Part shown: piece by piece, positions 43,329 through 51,785 of the stretch | How the letters are laid out: the number at the start of each line of letters is the position of its first letter | Numbering within the stretch: the stretch's first letter is position 1 | Source of the DNA: Streptomyces marincola | GTDB taxonomy: Bacteria; Actinomycetota; Actinomycetes; Streptomycetales; Streptomycetaceae | Direction: 5' to 3' | Length of the DNA: 64,000 bases | NCBI RefSeq assembly: GCF_020410765.1 | Contig: NZ_CP084541.1 | Coordinates: 5,351,001-5,415,000 of the forward strand | The notes under the pieces: model-generated | The model's database searches: none | The model's input: only the letters and a program-made list of their open reading frames with translations | Told to the model about the DNA's origin: nothing | Position numbers and translations under genes: made by a program

Positions 43329-44520
43329 ACGGGGAAAGCCCAGGCCGGGCCGACGGTGGAGTGCCGGGGCCGGCGCCGCGGCCGACCGGTCGGCGGCGCG
43401 GTCGACCGCGGGCGACGAGGCGCGCCCCACGCTGCGCGGGCCGGGGGAGGGGCGCGCGGACCGGCGCCGGGCCGCCAAGCGCATCAAACGCCGCAAGCGG
43501 CTGCGGGCCACGCGGGAGATACCCATACTCGTCGGCACCGCGCTGATCATCGCGCTGGCGCTCAAGACGTTCCTGGTGCAGGCGTTCGTCATCCCTTCCG
43601 GTTCCATGGAACAGACGATCCAGGTGGACGACCGGGTACTTGTCGACAAACTGACGCCCTGGTTCGGCTGGGAGCCCTCCCGGGGCGACGTCGTCGTCTT
43701 CGCGGACCCGGGCGGCTGGCTGGAGCCGGGGGCGGTCGCGCAGGAGGAGGGCGGGCAGGCGCCGTTCGGGATACGGCACGTCCAGCAGGCGCTCGCGTGG
43801 GTCGGGCTGCTGCCGAGCGAGGACGACCAGGACCTGATCAAGCGCGTCATCGCCGTCGGCGGTGACACCGTGGTCTGCTGCGACGAGCGCGGGCGGGTCA
43901 CCGTCAACGGCACCGGGCTCGACGAGCCGTACCTCTACCCGGGGAACGAGCCCTCGCGGATCGAGTTCGAGGTGACCGTGCCGGACGGGCGGCTGTTCGT
44001 CATGGGCGACCACCGTGCGAATTCGGCCGACTCCCGGTATCACCTGGATGACGAAGGGCAAGGTACCGTACCGGTGGACTCAGTCGTCGGCCGAGCGGTC
44101 GTGATCGCCTGGCCGCTCGGACGCTGGCAGCACCTGGGCGGCACGGAGGCGTTCGCGGATGTGCCCGATGCCGCCGCCGGCGCGGTCGACGCACGGGCCA
44201 CCGGAGGCGAGAATGCCATCGGTCCCGGCAATCAAATAGCGCGACTCCCGATCCCTGCGGAACTCCCGCTCGTTATGGGAGTGGTGGGCCTGCTCCGGAC
44301 GTCGGGCAGGCCGGAGCGGAGCGTGAGGAGCGAATGTGGGGGATGTAGCGGTGGATGCGCGATCCGGCTCGGACGACGACCCGGAGAACCGCCCGCAGCC
44401 ACCGGGGGCCACCCCCTCCGGCGGCGACTCCCCCGGTGCGGCGCCCGGCGCGCCCGGCTCCGGCTCGGATCCCGGCTCCGCCCCGGGCGAGGACGTGCCC
44501 GAGACCCAGGAGAGCCGTAG
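43321..44520 (+). CDS. sipX: Type I signal peptidase (SipX-like) with frame running into sipY
   Basis: 399 aa. The basic N-terminal tail of about 65 residues is followed by the anchor (ILVGTALIIALALKTFLVQA), catalytic Ser in PSGSMEQTIQVDDRV, Lys in DLIKRVIAVGGDTV, and GDHRANSADSR. A second membrane segment (AELPLVMGVVGLL) ends near residue 325. The frame then continues, Arg-rich and unlike a signal peptidase, 185 bases into sipY before a TAG at 44518. The last 60 residues probably have no function; whether the protein is really that long is uncertain. Confidence 0.9.
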   Translation: MGERGKPRPGRRWSAGAGAAADRSAARSTAGDEARPTLRGPGEGRADRRRAAKRIKRRKRLRATREIPILVGTALIIALALKTFLVQAFVIPSGSMEQTIQVDDRVLVDKLTPWFGWEPSRGDVVVFADPGGWLEPGAVAQEEGGQAPFGIRHVQQALAWVGLLPSEDDQDLIKRVIAVGGDTVVCCDERGRVTVNGTGLDEPYLYPGNEPSRIEFEVTVPDGRLFVMGDHRANSADSRYHLDDEGQGTVPVDSVVGRAVVIAWPLGRWQHLGGTEAFADVPDAAAGAVDARATGGENAIGPGNQIARLPIPAELPLVMGVVGLLRTSGRPERSVRSECGGCSGGCAIRLGRRPGEPPAATGGHPLRRRLPRCGARRARLRLGSRLRPGRGRARDPGEP

Positions 44521-45391
44521 GGAGCGGCGCAAGCGTGCCGCGAAGCAGCGCTCGTTCTGGAAGGAGCTGCCGATCCTGATCGGCATCGCCATCGTCCTGG
44601 CGCTGTTGATCAAGACGTTCCTGGTGCAGGCGTTCTCCATCCCGTCGAACTCCATGCAGAACACGCTCCAGCAGGGCGACCGGGTGCTGGTGGACAAGCT
44701 GACGCCGTGGTTCGGCGCCGAGCCCGAGCGCGGCGAGGTCGTCGTGTTCCACGACCCGGGCGGCTGGCTCGGCGACAGCCCCGAGAGCGAGGGCGGCCTC
44801 GGCACGGCCGTGCAGAACGCGCTGAGCTGGATCGGCCTGATGCCCTCGGCCGAGGACCAGGACCTGATCAAGCGCGTCATCGCGATCGGCGGCGACGAGG
44901 TCGCCTGCGCGGAGAACGGCCTGGTCACGGTGAACGGCGAGACGCTGGACGAGAGCGACTACCTCTTCCCGGGCAACACCCCGTGCGGCGACCGGCCGTT
45001 CGGCCCGATCACCATCCCGGACGGCGAGCTGTGGGTGATGGGCGACCACCGGCAGGACTCGCTCGACTCCCGCTTCCACCAGAACCTCTCGGGCGGCACC
45101 GTGCCCGTGAGCGAGGTGGTCGGCCGCGCCGTCGTGATCGCCTGGCCCGTGGGCCGGTGGAGCACGCTGCCGGTGCCCGACGGCTACGGAGCCGTCGGCG
45201 ACGCGGCTGCCGCCGCGCTGTCGCCGGCGGCGCTCGGCGTGGCGGGGGCGCTGCCGCTCGTGCTGTGGCGCCGGCGCAGGCTGCTCGACCGGGCGGTCGC
45301 CGCCGCGGCGGACCAGGGGCCGCGGGCCGCCGGTCCGGCCGCGCCGGAGCCGGAAGGCGAGCGGGAGTCCGGCGCGGAACGCCGGGGCTGA
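44336..45391 (+). CDS. sipY: Type I signal peptidase (SipY-like)
   Basis: 351 aa. A long disordered Gly/Pro/Asp-rich N-terminus (about 75 residues) precedes the anchor (ILIGIAIVLALLIKTFLVQA), catalytic Ser in PSNSMQNTLQQGDRVLVDKL, Lys in DLIKRVIAIGGDEV, GDHRQDSLDSRF and a C-terminal membrane segment (AALGVAGALPLVLW). GTG 44336 overlaps the sipX frame by 185 bases. Later in-frame starts would remove part of the disordered region only. Confidence 0.93.
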   Translation: MGDVAVDARSGSDDDPENRPQPPGATPSGGDSPGAAPGAPGSGSDPGSAPGEDVPETQESRRERRKRAAKQRSFWKELPILIGIAIVLALLIKTFLVQAFSIPSNSMQNTLQQGDRVLVDKLTPWFGAEPERGEVVVFHDPGGWLGDSPESEGGLGTAVQNALSWIGLMPSAEDQDLIKRVIAIGGDEVACAENGLVTVNGETLDESDYLFPGNTPCGDRPFGPITIPDGELWVMGDHRQDSLDSRFHQNLSGGTVPVSEVVGRAVVIAWPVGRWSTLPVPDGYGAVGDAAAAALSPAALGVAGALPLVLWRRRRLLDRAVAAAADQGPRAAGPAAPEPEGERESGAERRG

Positions 45392-45455
45392 CTCCCCCCG
45401 CGCCCGCCGTCCGGATAGGGTCGGCCTTCCGGGCAGCGAGCGGGAGGGGGCCTCC

Positions 45456-46202
45456 ATGGGCACAGTCGCGGGCCGCGGTGGGCGGGCCGGCCGGGTGCTC
45501 TCCGGCCTCGCCGTGGGCGTCGGGTGCGTGCTGCTGCTGGGCGGCTTCGTCCTGGCGGCCGTGCTGTACCAGCCGTACACGGTGCCGACCGGTTCGATGG
45601 CTCCCTCGGTCGCGTCGGGCGACCGCGTGCTCGCGGAGCGCATCGACGGCGGCGACGTCAGGCGCGGTGACGTCGTGGTGTTCCGCGACGCGGCCTGGGG
45701 CGAGGCGCTGATGCTCAAGCGCGTCGTCGGCGTGGGCGGGGACACCGTCGCCTGCTGCGCCGAGGACGGGCTGCTCACGGTGAACGGCACTCCGGTCGAG
45801 GAGCCGTACCTGGACGAGGAGTACGCCGCCGCGCCCGTGCGCTTCGAGGCGGCGGTGCCCGAGGGGGAGCTGTTCCTGCTCGGGGACGACCGGACGGATT
45901 CGCTCGACTCGCGGAGCCTGCTCGACGAGGCGGGTGCGGGAACGGTTCCGCGCGACGCGGTCTCCGGGCGGGTCGAGGCCACGGTCTGGCCGCCGGATCG
46001 TTTCGGCTTGCTCGCGGCGCCCGGGGGCTTCGGGGACCTGCCGGGCGGAGCGTCGGGCTCCGGGCCGCTGCGGCCGATTTTCTGGGCGACCACGAGCGGT
46101 GCGCTGCTCATCGTCGTCGGCGCGGTCCTGGGGCGTTCGGCCCGGCGCCGGGCTGGGACCGCACCGCCACGGCGTGCTGACGCCGCCGGTGACGCACAAT
46201 GA
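45456..46202 (+). CDS. sipZ: Type I signal peptidase (SipZ-like)
   Basis: 248 aa. N-terminal anchor about residues 15-38 (LAVGVGCVLLLGGFVLAAVL), catalytic Ser in PTGSMAPSVASGDRVLAERI, Lys in LMLKRVVGVGGDTVACC, and GDDRTDSLDSRS; a C-terminal membrane segment (FWATTSGALLIVVGAVLG). Last of the tandem cluster, separated by 64 bases from sipY with GGGAGGGGGCC ahead of its ATG. The DUF2469 gene follows 29 bases later. Confidence 0.94.
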   Translation: MGTVAGRGGRAGRVLSGLAVGVGCVLLLGGFVLAAVLYQPYTVPTGSMAPSVASGDRVLAERIDGGDVRRGDVVVFRDAAWGEALMLKRVVGVGGDTVACCAEDGLLTVNGTPVEEPYLDEEYAAAPVRFEAAVPEGELFLLGDDRTDSLDSRSLLDEAGAGTVPRDAVSGRVEATVWPPDRFGLLAAPGGFGDLPGGASGSGPLRPIFWATTSGALLIVVGAVLGRSARRRAGTAPPRRADAAGDAQ

Positions 46203-46231
46203 GGGAACGCACGGCTGAAGGGGATCACGCC

Positions 46232-46570
46232 ATGAGTGCCGAAGACCTCGAAAAGTACGAGACCGAGATGGAGCTGAAGCTCTACCGGGAGTACCGCGAC
46301 GTGGTCGGGCTATTCACGTATGTGATCGAGACGGAGCGGCGTTTCTACCTCACGAACGATTACGAGATGCAGGTGCACTCGGTGCAGGGTGAGGTGTTCT
46401 TCGAGGTCTCCATGGCCGATGCGTGGGTGTGGGACATGTACAGGCCCGCGCGTTTCGTCAAGCAGGTGCGCGTGCTGACGTTCAAGGACGTGAACATCGA
46501 GGAGCTGAACCGCAGCGAACTCGACCTGCCCGAGGACTCCGGGTTCGGCGGCGGCGAGCGGAACGACTGA
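46232..46570 (+). CDS. DUF2469 family protein
   Basis: 112 aa, very strongly conserved in actinobacteria, function unknown. Diagnostic sequence: MSAEDLEKYETEMELKLYRE, VIETERRFYLTNDYEMQVHS, FFEVSMADAWVWDMYRPARF. Acidic C-terminus. ATG 46232 has GAAGGGG 8 bases ahead; an in-frame start 33 bases earlier overlaps sipZ. In S. coelicolor, as I recall, a NUDIX gene separates sipZ from this gene; it is missing here. Confidence 0.93.
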   Translation: MSAEDLEKYETEMELKLYREYRDVVGLFTYVIETERRFYLTNDYEMQVHSVQGEVFFEVSMADAWVWDMYRPARFVKQVRVLTFKDVNIEELNRSELDLPEDSGFGGGERND

Positions 46571-46582
46571 CCTGGGAGTTCA

Positions 46583-46627
46583 CCCGAACGGGGGACGGGG
46601 TTGTCCACAGGCGCGGACGTGTCCACA
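46583..46627 (+). repeat. Left arm of the inverted repeat flanking the whiG-yraN block
   Basis: 45 bp that match the reverse complement of 52229-52273 at 37 of 45 positions, with a 16-bp exact core GGTTGTCCACAGGCGC (46599-46614). See the right arm. Confidence 0.8.
46601..46627 (+). promoter_or_regulatory. Pair of DnaA-box-like 9-mers (left)
   Basis: TTGTCCACA (46601-46609), identical to the preferred Streptomyces DnaA box, and GTGTCCACA (46619-46627), 18 bp apart start to start, both on the plus strand, just upstream of the M23 gene. Confidence 0.6.
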
Positions 46628-46677
46628 GATCGCGGCGCGGGCCGTTCCGGCGGCGCCGGGTGCGGCACTCTGCCCGC

Positions 46678-48141
46678 ATGACGGTCATCGGTGCGTTCCT
46701 TTCCGTGATCCTGCTGGTCGCCTCCGCCGCACCTCGGCTGCCGGCGGACGCCCCGGGCCCCGGCCGGGCGGCCCCCGCGGCCCACTGGCCGGTGCCGGGC
46801 GCCGACGGTGCGGCGCGCCCGCTGATCGGCCGCTTCTGGGAGCCGCCGCCGCGGCCCTGGGCCGCGGGACACCGCGGGGTCGACCTCGTGACGGTGCCGG
46901 GGGCGCCCGTGCGCGCGGCGGCCGACGGCACGGTCGCCTTCGCCGGGCGGGTCGCCGGACGCGGCGTGCTCACCATCGAGCTGACCGCGGGCCCTGGCGT
47001 TCCCGACGGCCTGCGCCTCACCTACGAGCCGGTTCTCGCGACGGTCGCGGTGGGGGACCGGGTCGCGGCGGGCGCGCGGGTCGGCACGCTGGCGGCCGGG
47101 CCGTTCCACTGCGCCGGCCCCTGCCTGCACTGGGGGCTGCTGCGCGGGAAGGCCTATCTCGATCCGCTCTCCCTGCTGCCGCGTCCGCTACGCGGGCCCT
47201 CCAGGCTGCTGCCCGTCGAGGGTGTCCTGCTGCCGGAGGAGCGGTCCCGCCACCCCGTCGAGCGCGAAGCGCACCGCGTCCGCCGTGAGCCGGTCGACCG
47301 GCGGCGGCGAGGGCGAGGCCGCGCAGTGGACCGCGGCGTCGACCACGCCCTGGAGCAGGGCCGCCGTCACGCGCGGCTCGGCGTGGCCCAGGTCGGCCAG
47401 GACCGCGACGACCATGTCCATCAGGCCGGCGTGCGCCGCCCTGATCCGCTCCCACGCGGCGTCGGGTGGCAGACCGGCCGCCGCGGCGGCCTCCCGGTCG
47501 CCGGCGGCCAGGGCCATCAGAGCCCGGTGGTGGCTGTCCGTGGCGAGCGCGAGCTGCCGCCCCACATACGCCGCGATCTTGTCCCGAGGACTGCCGGCCA
47601 CGGTCATCGCGGCCTCGATCTCGGCGGCCCACAAGGGCAGGTCGACCGCGCACAGCTCCTCCACCAGGGCGGCGCGGGACGGGAAGTACTCGTACACCGA
47701 GGACCTGGCGAGTCCGGTGCGCCGGGCGAGGGCCGGGAAGGTCATCGCCTCGACGCCGCCTTCGGCCAGCAGGGCTCTGGCGGCGTCGAGCAGGGCGCCG
47801 CGCTGCATTCTGCGGTGCTCGGCCACCGTGGCCGCTCGGATCCTGGGCACCTCCTCACTCTAAGGGCTGTCCGTGGTCCCCGGCAGAACAGCGCACGGCG
47901 TCCGACGCGGCGCCGCGCCGGACGCAGGCAGGGCGGCCGTGCCCTCGGGCCGCCGGGCCGGGGTGCGTGCCGGGCGTCGCGACGGGGCAGGGGAACGCGC
48001 GTGCGCCGCTTCGGCGTTCACCCTCTGAGGTCGGCGAGCTTGGCGCGCAGTTGGAGCACGGACTTGGTGTGGATCTGGCTCACCCTGCTCTCCGTCACGC
48101 CCAGCACCTCGCCGATCTCCGCGAGGGTCAGTCCCTCGTAG
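46678..48141 (+). CDS. Secreted M23-family peptidase with aberrant open 3' end
   Basis: Signal peptide at residues 1-25 (MTVIGAFLSVILLVASAAPR). The lysostaphin-type M23 domain follows (HRGVDLVTVPGAPVRAAADG; FAGRVAGRGVLTIEL; CLHWGLLRGKAYLDPLSLLP), with the HxxxD and HWG zinc ligands; such enzymes cleave peptidoglycan cross-links. Homology ends near residue 183 (about 47225). No in-frame stop follows until 48141, so the frame continues about 300 residues antisense to the entire TetR gene with Arg-rich, non-family sequence. The functional end is probably near 47225; the stop seems lost. Confidence 0.75.
   Translation: MTVIGAFLSVILLVASAAPRLPADAPGPGRAAPAAHWPVPGADGAARPLIGRFWEPPPRPWAAGHRGVDLVTVPGAPVRAAADGTVAFAGRVAGRGVLTIELTAGPGVPDGLRLTYEPVLATVAVGDRVAAGARVGTLAAGPFHCAGPCLHWGLLRGKAYLDPLSLLPRPLRGPSRLLPVEGVLLPEERSRHPVEREAHRVRREPVDRRRRGRGRAVDRGVDHALEQGRRHARLGVAQVGQDRDDHVHQAGVRRPDPLPRGVGWQTGRRGGLPVAGGQGHQSPVVAVRGERELPPHIRRDLVPRTAGHGHRGLDLGGPQGQVDRAQLLHQGGAGREVLVHRGPGESGAPGEGREGHRLDAAFGQQGSGGVEQGAALHSAVLGHRGRSDPGHLLTLRAVRGPRQNSARRPTRRRAGRRQGGRALGPPGRGACRASRRGRGTRVRRFGVHPLRSASLARSWSTDLVWIWLTLLSVTPSTSPISARVSPS
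47188..47850 (-). CDS. TetR-family transcription regulator
   Basis: 220 aa. N-terminal helix-turn-helix: RGALLDAARALLAEGGVEAM then ARRTGLARSSVYEYFPSRAA; the helical C-terminal domain is Ala-rich and its ligand unknown. GTG start directly behind GAGGAG, a tight spacing; a downstream ATG (MQRGALLDAA) is an alternative. It is downstream of whiG on the same strand, 167 bases away, and fully overlapped antisense by the extended M23 frame. Confidence 0.9.
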   Translation of the reverse strand: MPRIRAATVAEHRRMQRGALLDAARALLAEGGVEAMTFPALARRTGLARSSVYEYFPSRAALVEELCAVDLPLWAAEIEAAMTVAGSPRDKIAAYVGRQLALATDSHHRALMALAAGDREAAAAAGLPPDAAWERIRAAHAGLMDMVVAVLADLGHAEPRVTAALLQGVVDAAVHCAASPSPPPVDRLTADAVRFALDGVAGPLLRQQDTLDGQQPGGPA

Positions 48142-48860
48142 TAGTAGAGGGTGACCACGGTCTTCTCCCGTTCCGGCAGGGTGTTCACGGCGCGGGCGAG
48201 CAGTCGGCGCAGCTCGCGGTCCTCGGCCACCTCGACCGGATCGTCCGCCGCGGTGTCCTCCAGCGTGTCCATCAGGCTCAGCCGGTCGCCGCCCTCCGGC
48301 CCCGAGTGCAGCAGCTCCTCCAGGGCCACGACGTTGGCCAGCGACAACTGGCCGAAGACGGCGTGCAGTTCCTCCAGTGAGATCTCCATCTCGGCCGCCA
48401 CCTCGGGCTCCGACGGCGTGCGCCGCAGGGACGCCTCCAGCGTGGCGTAGGCCCGTTCGATGGCGCGGGCCTTCTGCCGCACCGACCGGGGAATCCAGTC
48501 CAGTGCCCGCAGTTCGTCGATCATCGCGCCGCGGATACGGGTGATGGCGTACGTCTCGAACTTGATCGACCGCTCCGGGTCGAACTTCTCGATGGCGTCG
48601 ATGAGCCCGAACACCCCGGAGGAGACGAAGTCCGCCTGCTCCACGTTCGACGGCAGGCCCACGCTGACCCGGCCGGCCACGTACTTGACCAGCGGGCTGT
48701 AGTGCAGGATCAGCTGCTCCCTGAGCCGCTCGTCGCCGGTGGCCTTGTACGAGCGCCACAGCTCGGCGAGCGCGGTGGGGGCGGCGGGGGTCGTGGCGCC
48801 GTCCGCCGCGGCCCGTGCTGCCGGAGCCGCGTGCTTGGGCCCCAGGAAGTGCTGTGGCAT
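48018..48860 (-). CDS. whiG: RNA polymerase sigma factor WhiG
   Basis: Sporulation sigma factor of the FliA/sigma-D type that commits aerial hyphae to spore formation; antagonised by RsiG with c-di-GMP in Streptomyces. 280 aa. Region 2: HYSPLVKYVAGRVSVGLPSN and VFGLIDAIEKFDPER; 2.4: KFETYAITRIRGAMIDELRA; region 4: LPEREKTVVTLYYYEGLTLA and VTESRVSQIHTKSVLQLRAK. ATG 48860 gives MPQHFLG, matching the known N-terminus. On the minus strand here, within the inverted block. Confidence 0.97.
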   Translation of the reverse strand: MPQHFLGPKHAAPAARAAADGATTPAAPTALAELWRSYKATGDERLREQLILHYSPLVKYVAGRVSVGLPSNVEQADFVSSGVFGLIDAIEKFDPERSIKFETYAITRIRGAMIDELRALDWIPRSVRQKARAIERAYATLEASLRRTPSEPEVAAEMEISLEELHAVFGQLSLANVVALEELLHSGPEGGDRLSLMDTLEDTAADDPVEVAEDRELRRLLARAVNTLPEREKTVVTLYYYEGLTLAEIGEVLGVTESRVSQIHTKSVLQLRAKLADLRG

Positions 48861-49014
48861 GCGTTGTCTTGAGCCGTTCTTCGGTGGTGCGTGCGGGGGG
48901 TGCCGGCCGAGGGCGGCGAAAACCCTGTGAGCGTAGCGTGACTGCGGGGTCGCTTTGCGCACGTGACGTTCCCGGAGGTATGCGCAGATACGTTCCGCTG
49001 GCCGCACCGTGGGG

Positions 49015-50181
49015 TTATGGCCCCGCCCCCGCGCGGATCGCGGGGCCGTCCGCGTGTCGGGGGCCGCCCCGGCACAACTGCCAGCGGTCGGCCACGCGTT
49101 CGACGAAACCGAGGGAGTGCAGCTCCTTCAGCCTGGCCTCGGCCGCCCCCGGGCTGGTGCAGGCGCTCGCGGCCACCTGCTCGACCGTCGCGGGACGTGT
49201 CGCGGGCAGCGCGTCGAGCACCAGCCCGGTGGGTGGCGCCAGCAAATCCCGCGGCACGGCAGGACCGGTGTCCTCGGAGGCCAGCTCCCCCATGTCGCCC
49301 ACGAGTTCGACGATGTCGGCGGCATCGCGGACGAGCGTCGCCTCGCCCCTGATCAGGCGGTGCGCCCCGGCGGAAAGACCCGAGGTGACCGGCCCCGGCA
49401 CCGCCATCAGGTGCCGGCCGAGCCGGCGGGCGTGCCGCGCGGTGATCAGCGAGCCGCTGCGCCCGGCCGCCTCCACCACGACCGTGCCCCGGGTGAGCGC
49501 GGCGATCACCCGGTTCCGCTGGACGAAGCGCCCCCGCGTCGGCTGCGCACCCGGCGCCAGCTCCGCCACCAGCAGTCCCGAACGCGCGATCCGGCCGATC
49601 AGCTCCCGGTGCGCGGCCGGATAGCCGACGTCCACGCCGCAGGCCAGCACCGCGACCGTCGAGCCGCCCACCGCGAGCGCCCCGCGGTGCGCCGCCCCGT
49701 CCACGCCGTGCGCGGCACCTGAGACCACCGTCCAGCCGCGCTCGGCCAGCGCCGTCGCCAGGTCGGCGGCGACGTACGCCCCGTAGTCCGTGCAGGCCCG
49801 CGAGCCCACGAGCGCGACCGAGCGCAACGCGACGAACCGCAGGGAGCACGGCCCGCGCACCCACAGGCCGATCGGGCGGCCGGGTCCCAGGTCGTCGAGC
49901 TGACTCGGCCACTCCCGGTCGCCCGGGCACAGGAAGCGGCCACCGAGCGCGGCGATCCGTTCGAGATCGGCCGCCGGGCGGGTGTGCGCGGCTCGCAGCC
50001 GCATCCCGGCCCAGCGCTCGGCGCCGGTGCGCGCCGGCGGCTGCCCGCCGTCCCGCAGCGACTCCCACGCCCGCACGGGCCCCACCTCGGCGAGCCAGCG
50101 CCCCACGCGTTCGTCGCCCGGTTCCGTGATGCGCGCGAGCGCGGCCCTGGCCAGCCGGTCCCGCGCGTCGGGCCCGCTCAC
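49015..50181 (-). CDS. dprA: DNA processing protein DprA
   Basis: ssDNA-binding RecA loader in natural transformation; in non-competent actinomycetes the role is unclear. 388 aa. Rossmann-like domain with SVALVGSRACTDYGAYVAAD, VVSGAAHGVDGAAHRGAL, GRFVQRNRVIAALTRGTVVV and SGSLITARHARRLGRHLMAV. The C-terminal winged helix is DALPATRPATVEQVAASACT. GTG 50181 overlaps the comM stop by 4 bases, so they are coupled. Confidence 0.95.
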   Translation of the reverse strand: MSGPDARDRLARAALARITEPGDERVGRWLAEVGPVRAWESLRDGGQPPARTGAERWAGMRLRAAHTRPAADLERIAALGGRFLCPGDREWPSQLDDLGPGRPIGLWVRGPCSLRFVALRSVALVGSRACTDYGAYVAADLATALAERGWTVVSGAAHGVDGAAHRGALAVGGSTVAVLACGVDVGYPAAHRELIGRIARSGLLVAELAPGAQPTRGRFVQRNRVIAALTRGTVVVEAAGRSGSLITARHARRLGRHLMAVPGPVTSGLSAGAHRLIRGEATLVRDAADIVELVGDMGELASEDTGPAVPRDLLAPPTGLVLDALPATRPATVEQVAASACTSPGAAEARLKELHSLGFVERVADRWQLCRGGPRHADGPAIRAGAGP

Positions 50182-51785
50182 GGCAGGGATCCCGCGACGC
50201 CCGCGCCCCGGCGCACGCCGGTCCGCAGTTCGAGTGCGGCGTCGACGTCCTCGGCGGTGGGCCGGCCGCGCCCCGCGAGGTCCGCCACCGTCCACGCCAC
50301 GCGCAGCACCCGGTCGAGGCCCCTGGCGGTCAGCAGACCGCGCTCCAGGTCGCGCTCCGCGCGCGCCAGCGCGCCGGGCCCCGGCGCCCACCTGGTGCGC
50401 AGCTCGTGCCCCGGCACCTCGCCGTTGGCGCGCCAGCCCGTGTCCGCGTAGCGGGCCCCGGCCCGCTCGCGGGCCGCCCGCACCCGTTCCGCCACGACCG
50501 CGGTGGACTCGCCGGGCACCCGCGCGGTCAGCTCGGCCCGGCTCACCGGCTCCACCCGCACCCGCAGGTCGACGCGGTCGAGCAGCGGCCCCGACAGCCT
50601 GGCCCGGTAACGCGTGACGGCGCTCGGCGGGCACAGGCAGGGCTCGCCGGCCGAGCCGTGCCTGCCGCACGGGCACGGATTGGTGGCCAGGACCAGGAGC
50701 ACCCGCGCGGGCATCCGCACCGCGCCGGCCGCCCTGGCCACCACGACGTACCCGGACTCCAGCGGCTGGCGCAGCGCGTCGAGCACCCGGCCGCTCATCT
50801 CGGCCGCCTCGTCGAGGAAGAGGACCCCGTGGTGGGCCAGGGACACCGCGCCGGGGCGGGGCACGCCGCTGCCGCCGCCGACGAGCGCCGCCATCGACGT
50901 GGAGTGGTGCGGGGCGCAGTAGGGCGCCCGGTCGATCAGCGCGCGGCCGGGCGGCAGGAGTCCGCCCACCGAGTGCACGGCGGTCACTTCGAGCGACTCC
51001 CGCCTGCTCAGCGGCGGCAGCAGTCCGGGAAGCCGCTCGGCGAGCATCGTCTTGCCGGCCCCTGGCGCGCCCTGGAGCAGCAGGTGGTGCCGTCCCGCGG
51101 CGGCCACTTCGAGGGCGCGCCGCGGCGTCCGCTGCCCCGAGACGTCGGCCAGGTCGGGCGCCGGCCCCGCGGGCACGCCCCCGAGGACGAGGCCGAGCGG
51201 CTCGCGCGGGCCGGCTCCTGCCCCGGCGGGGCCCGCGCCCCTGCCGTCCGGCGGTGGCTCCTCTGGCACCGGTTCGCCGCGCAGTACCGCGATCAGCTGG
51301 CGCAGGCTGCGCACGCCGAGCACGGCGACGTCCGGCACGAGCGCGGCCTCGCCCGCGGCCTGCTCGGGCACCACGACCTGCCGGCAGCCCGCCCCGGCCG
51401 CCGCGAGCACCGCGGGCAGCACGCCGCGCACGGTCCTGACCCGGCCGTCGAGCGCCAGCTCGCCGATCATCATCACGTCCGCGATCGCCCCGGGATCGAT
51501 CTGCTCCGCCGCGGCGAGGACGCTGCACGCGACCGCCAGGTCGAAGCCGCTGCCGCACTTGGGCACCGCGGCCGGGCTGAGGCCGACGGTCAGCTTCTTC
51601 TGCGGCCAGGGGGAACCGGAGTTGGTGATGGCCGCGCGGACGCGGTCCCGGCTCTCGCTCAGCGACTTGTCCGCGAGCCCGACGAGGGAGAACGCGGCCA
51701 CTCCGGGCTCCAGGTCGGCCTGGACCTCGACCACCACGCCCTCCACGCCCGTCAGGGCCACCGCGCAGGTCCGCGCGCAGGCCAT
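50178..51785 (-). CDS. comM: Mg-chelatase-like AAA ATPase ComM/YifB
   Basis: Hexameric helicase that promotes branch migration during recombination (ComM). 535 aa. N-terminal MACARTCAVALTGVEGVVVE and FSLVGLADKSLSESRDRVRA; AAA core with Walker A GAPGAGKTMLAERLPGLLP and Walker B LFLDEAAEMS; zinc-finger-like NPCPCGRHGS...CLCPPSAV; C-terminal helical domain. It lies between yraN (TGATG junction) and dprA (GTGA junction), a fully coupled yraN-comM-dprA operon. Confidence 0.95.
   Translation of the reverse strand: MACARTCAVALTGVEGVVVEVQADLEPGVAAFSLVGLADKSLSESRDRVRAAITNSGSPWPQKKLTVGLSPAAVPKCGSGFDLAVACSVLAAAEQIDPGAIADVMMIGELALDGRVRTVRGVLPAVLAAAGAGCRQVVVPEQAAGEAALVPDVAVLGVRSLRQLIAVLRGEPVPEEPPPDGRGAGPAGAGAGPREPLGLVLGGVPAGPAPDLADVSGQRTPRRALEVAAAGRHHLLLQGAPGAGKTMLAERLPGLLPPLSRRESLEVTAVHSVGGLLPPGRALIDRAPYCAPHHSTSMAALVGGGSGVPRPGAVSLAHHGVLFLDEAAEMSGRVLDALRQPLESGYVVVARAAGAVRMPARVLLVLATNPCPCGRHGSAGEPCLCPPSAVTRYRARLSGPLLDRVDLRVRVEPVSRAELTARVPGESTAVVAERVRAARERAGARYADTGWRANGEVPGHELRTRWAPGPGALARAERDLERGLLTARGLDRVLRVAWTVADLAGRGRPTAEDVDAALELRTGVRRGAGVAGSLP

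Noticed and set aside
49015..51558. A possible comM-dprA fusion read as one 847-codon frame
   Set aside because: The upstream part is the +1 shadow of comM; DprA homology begins at the GTG at 50181, which overlaps the comM stop.
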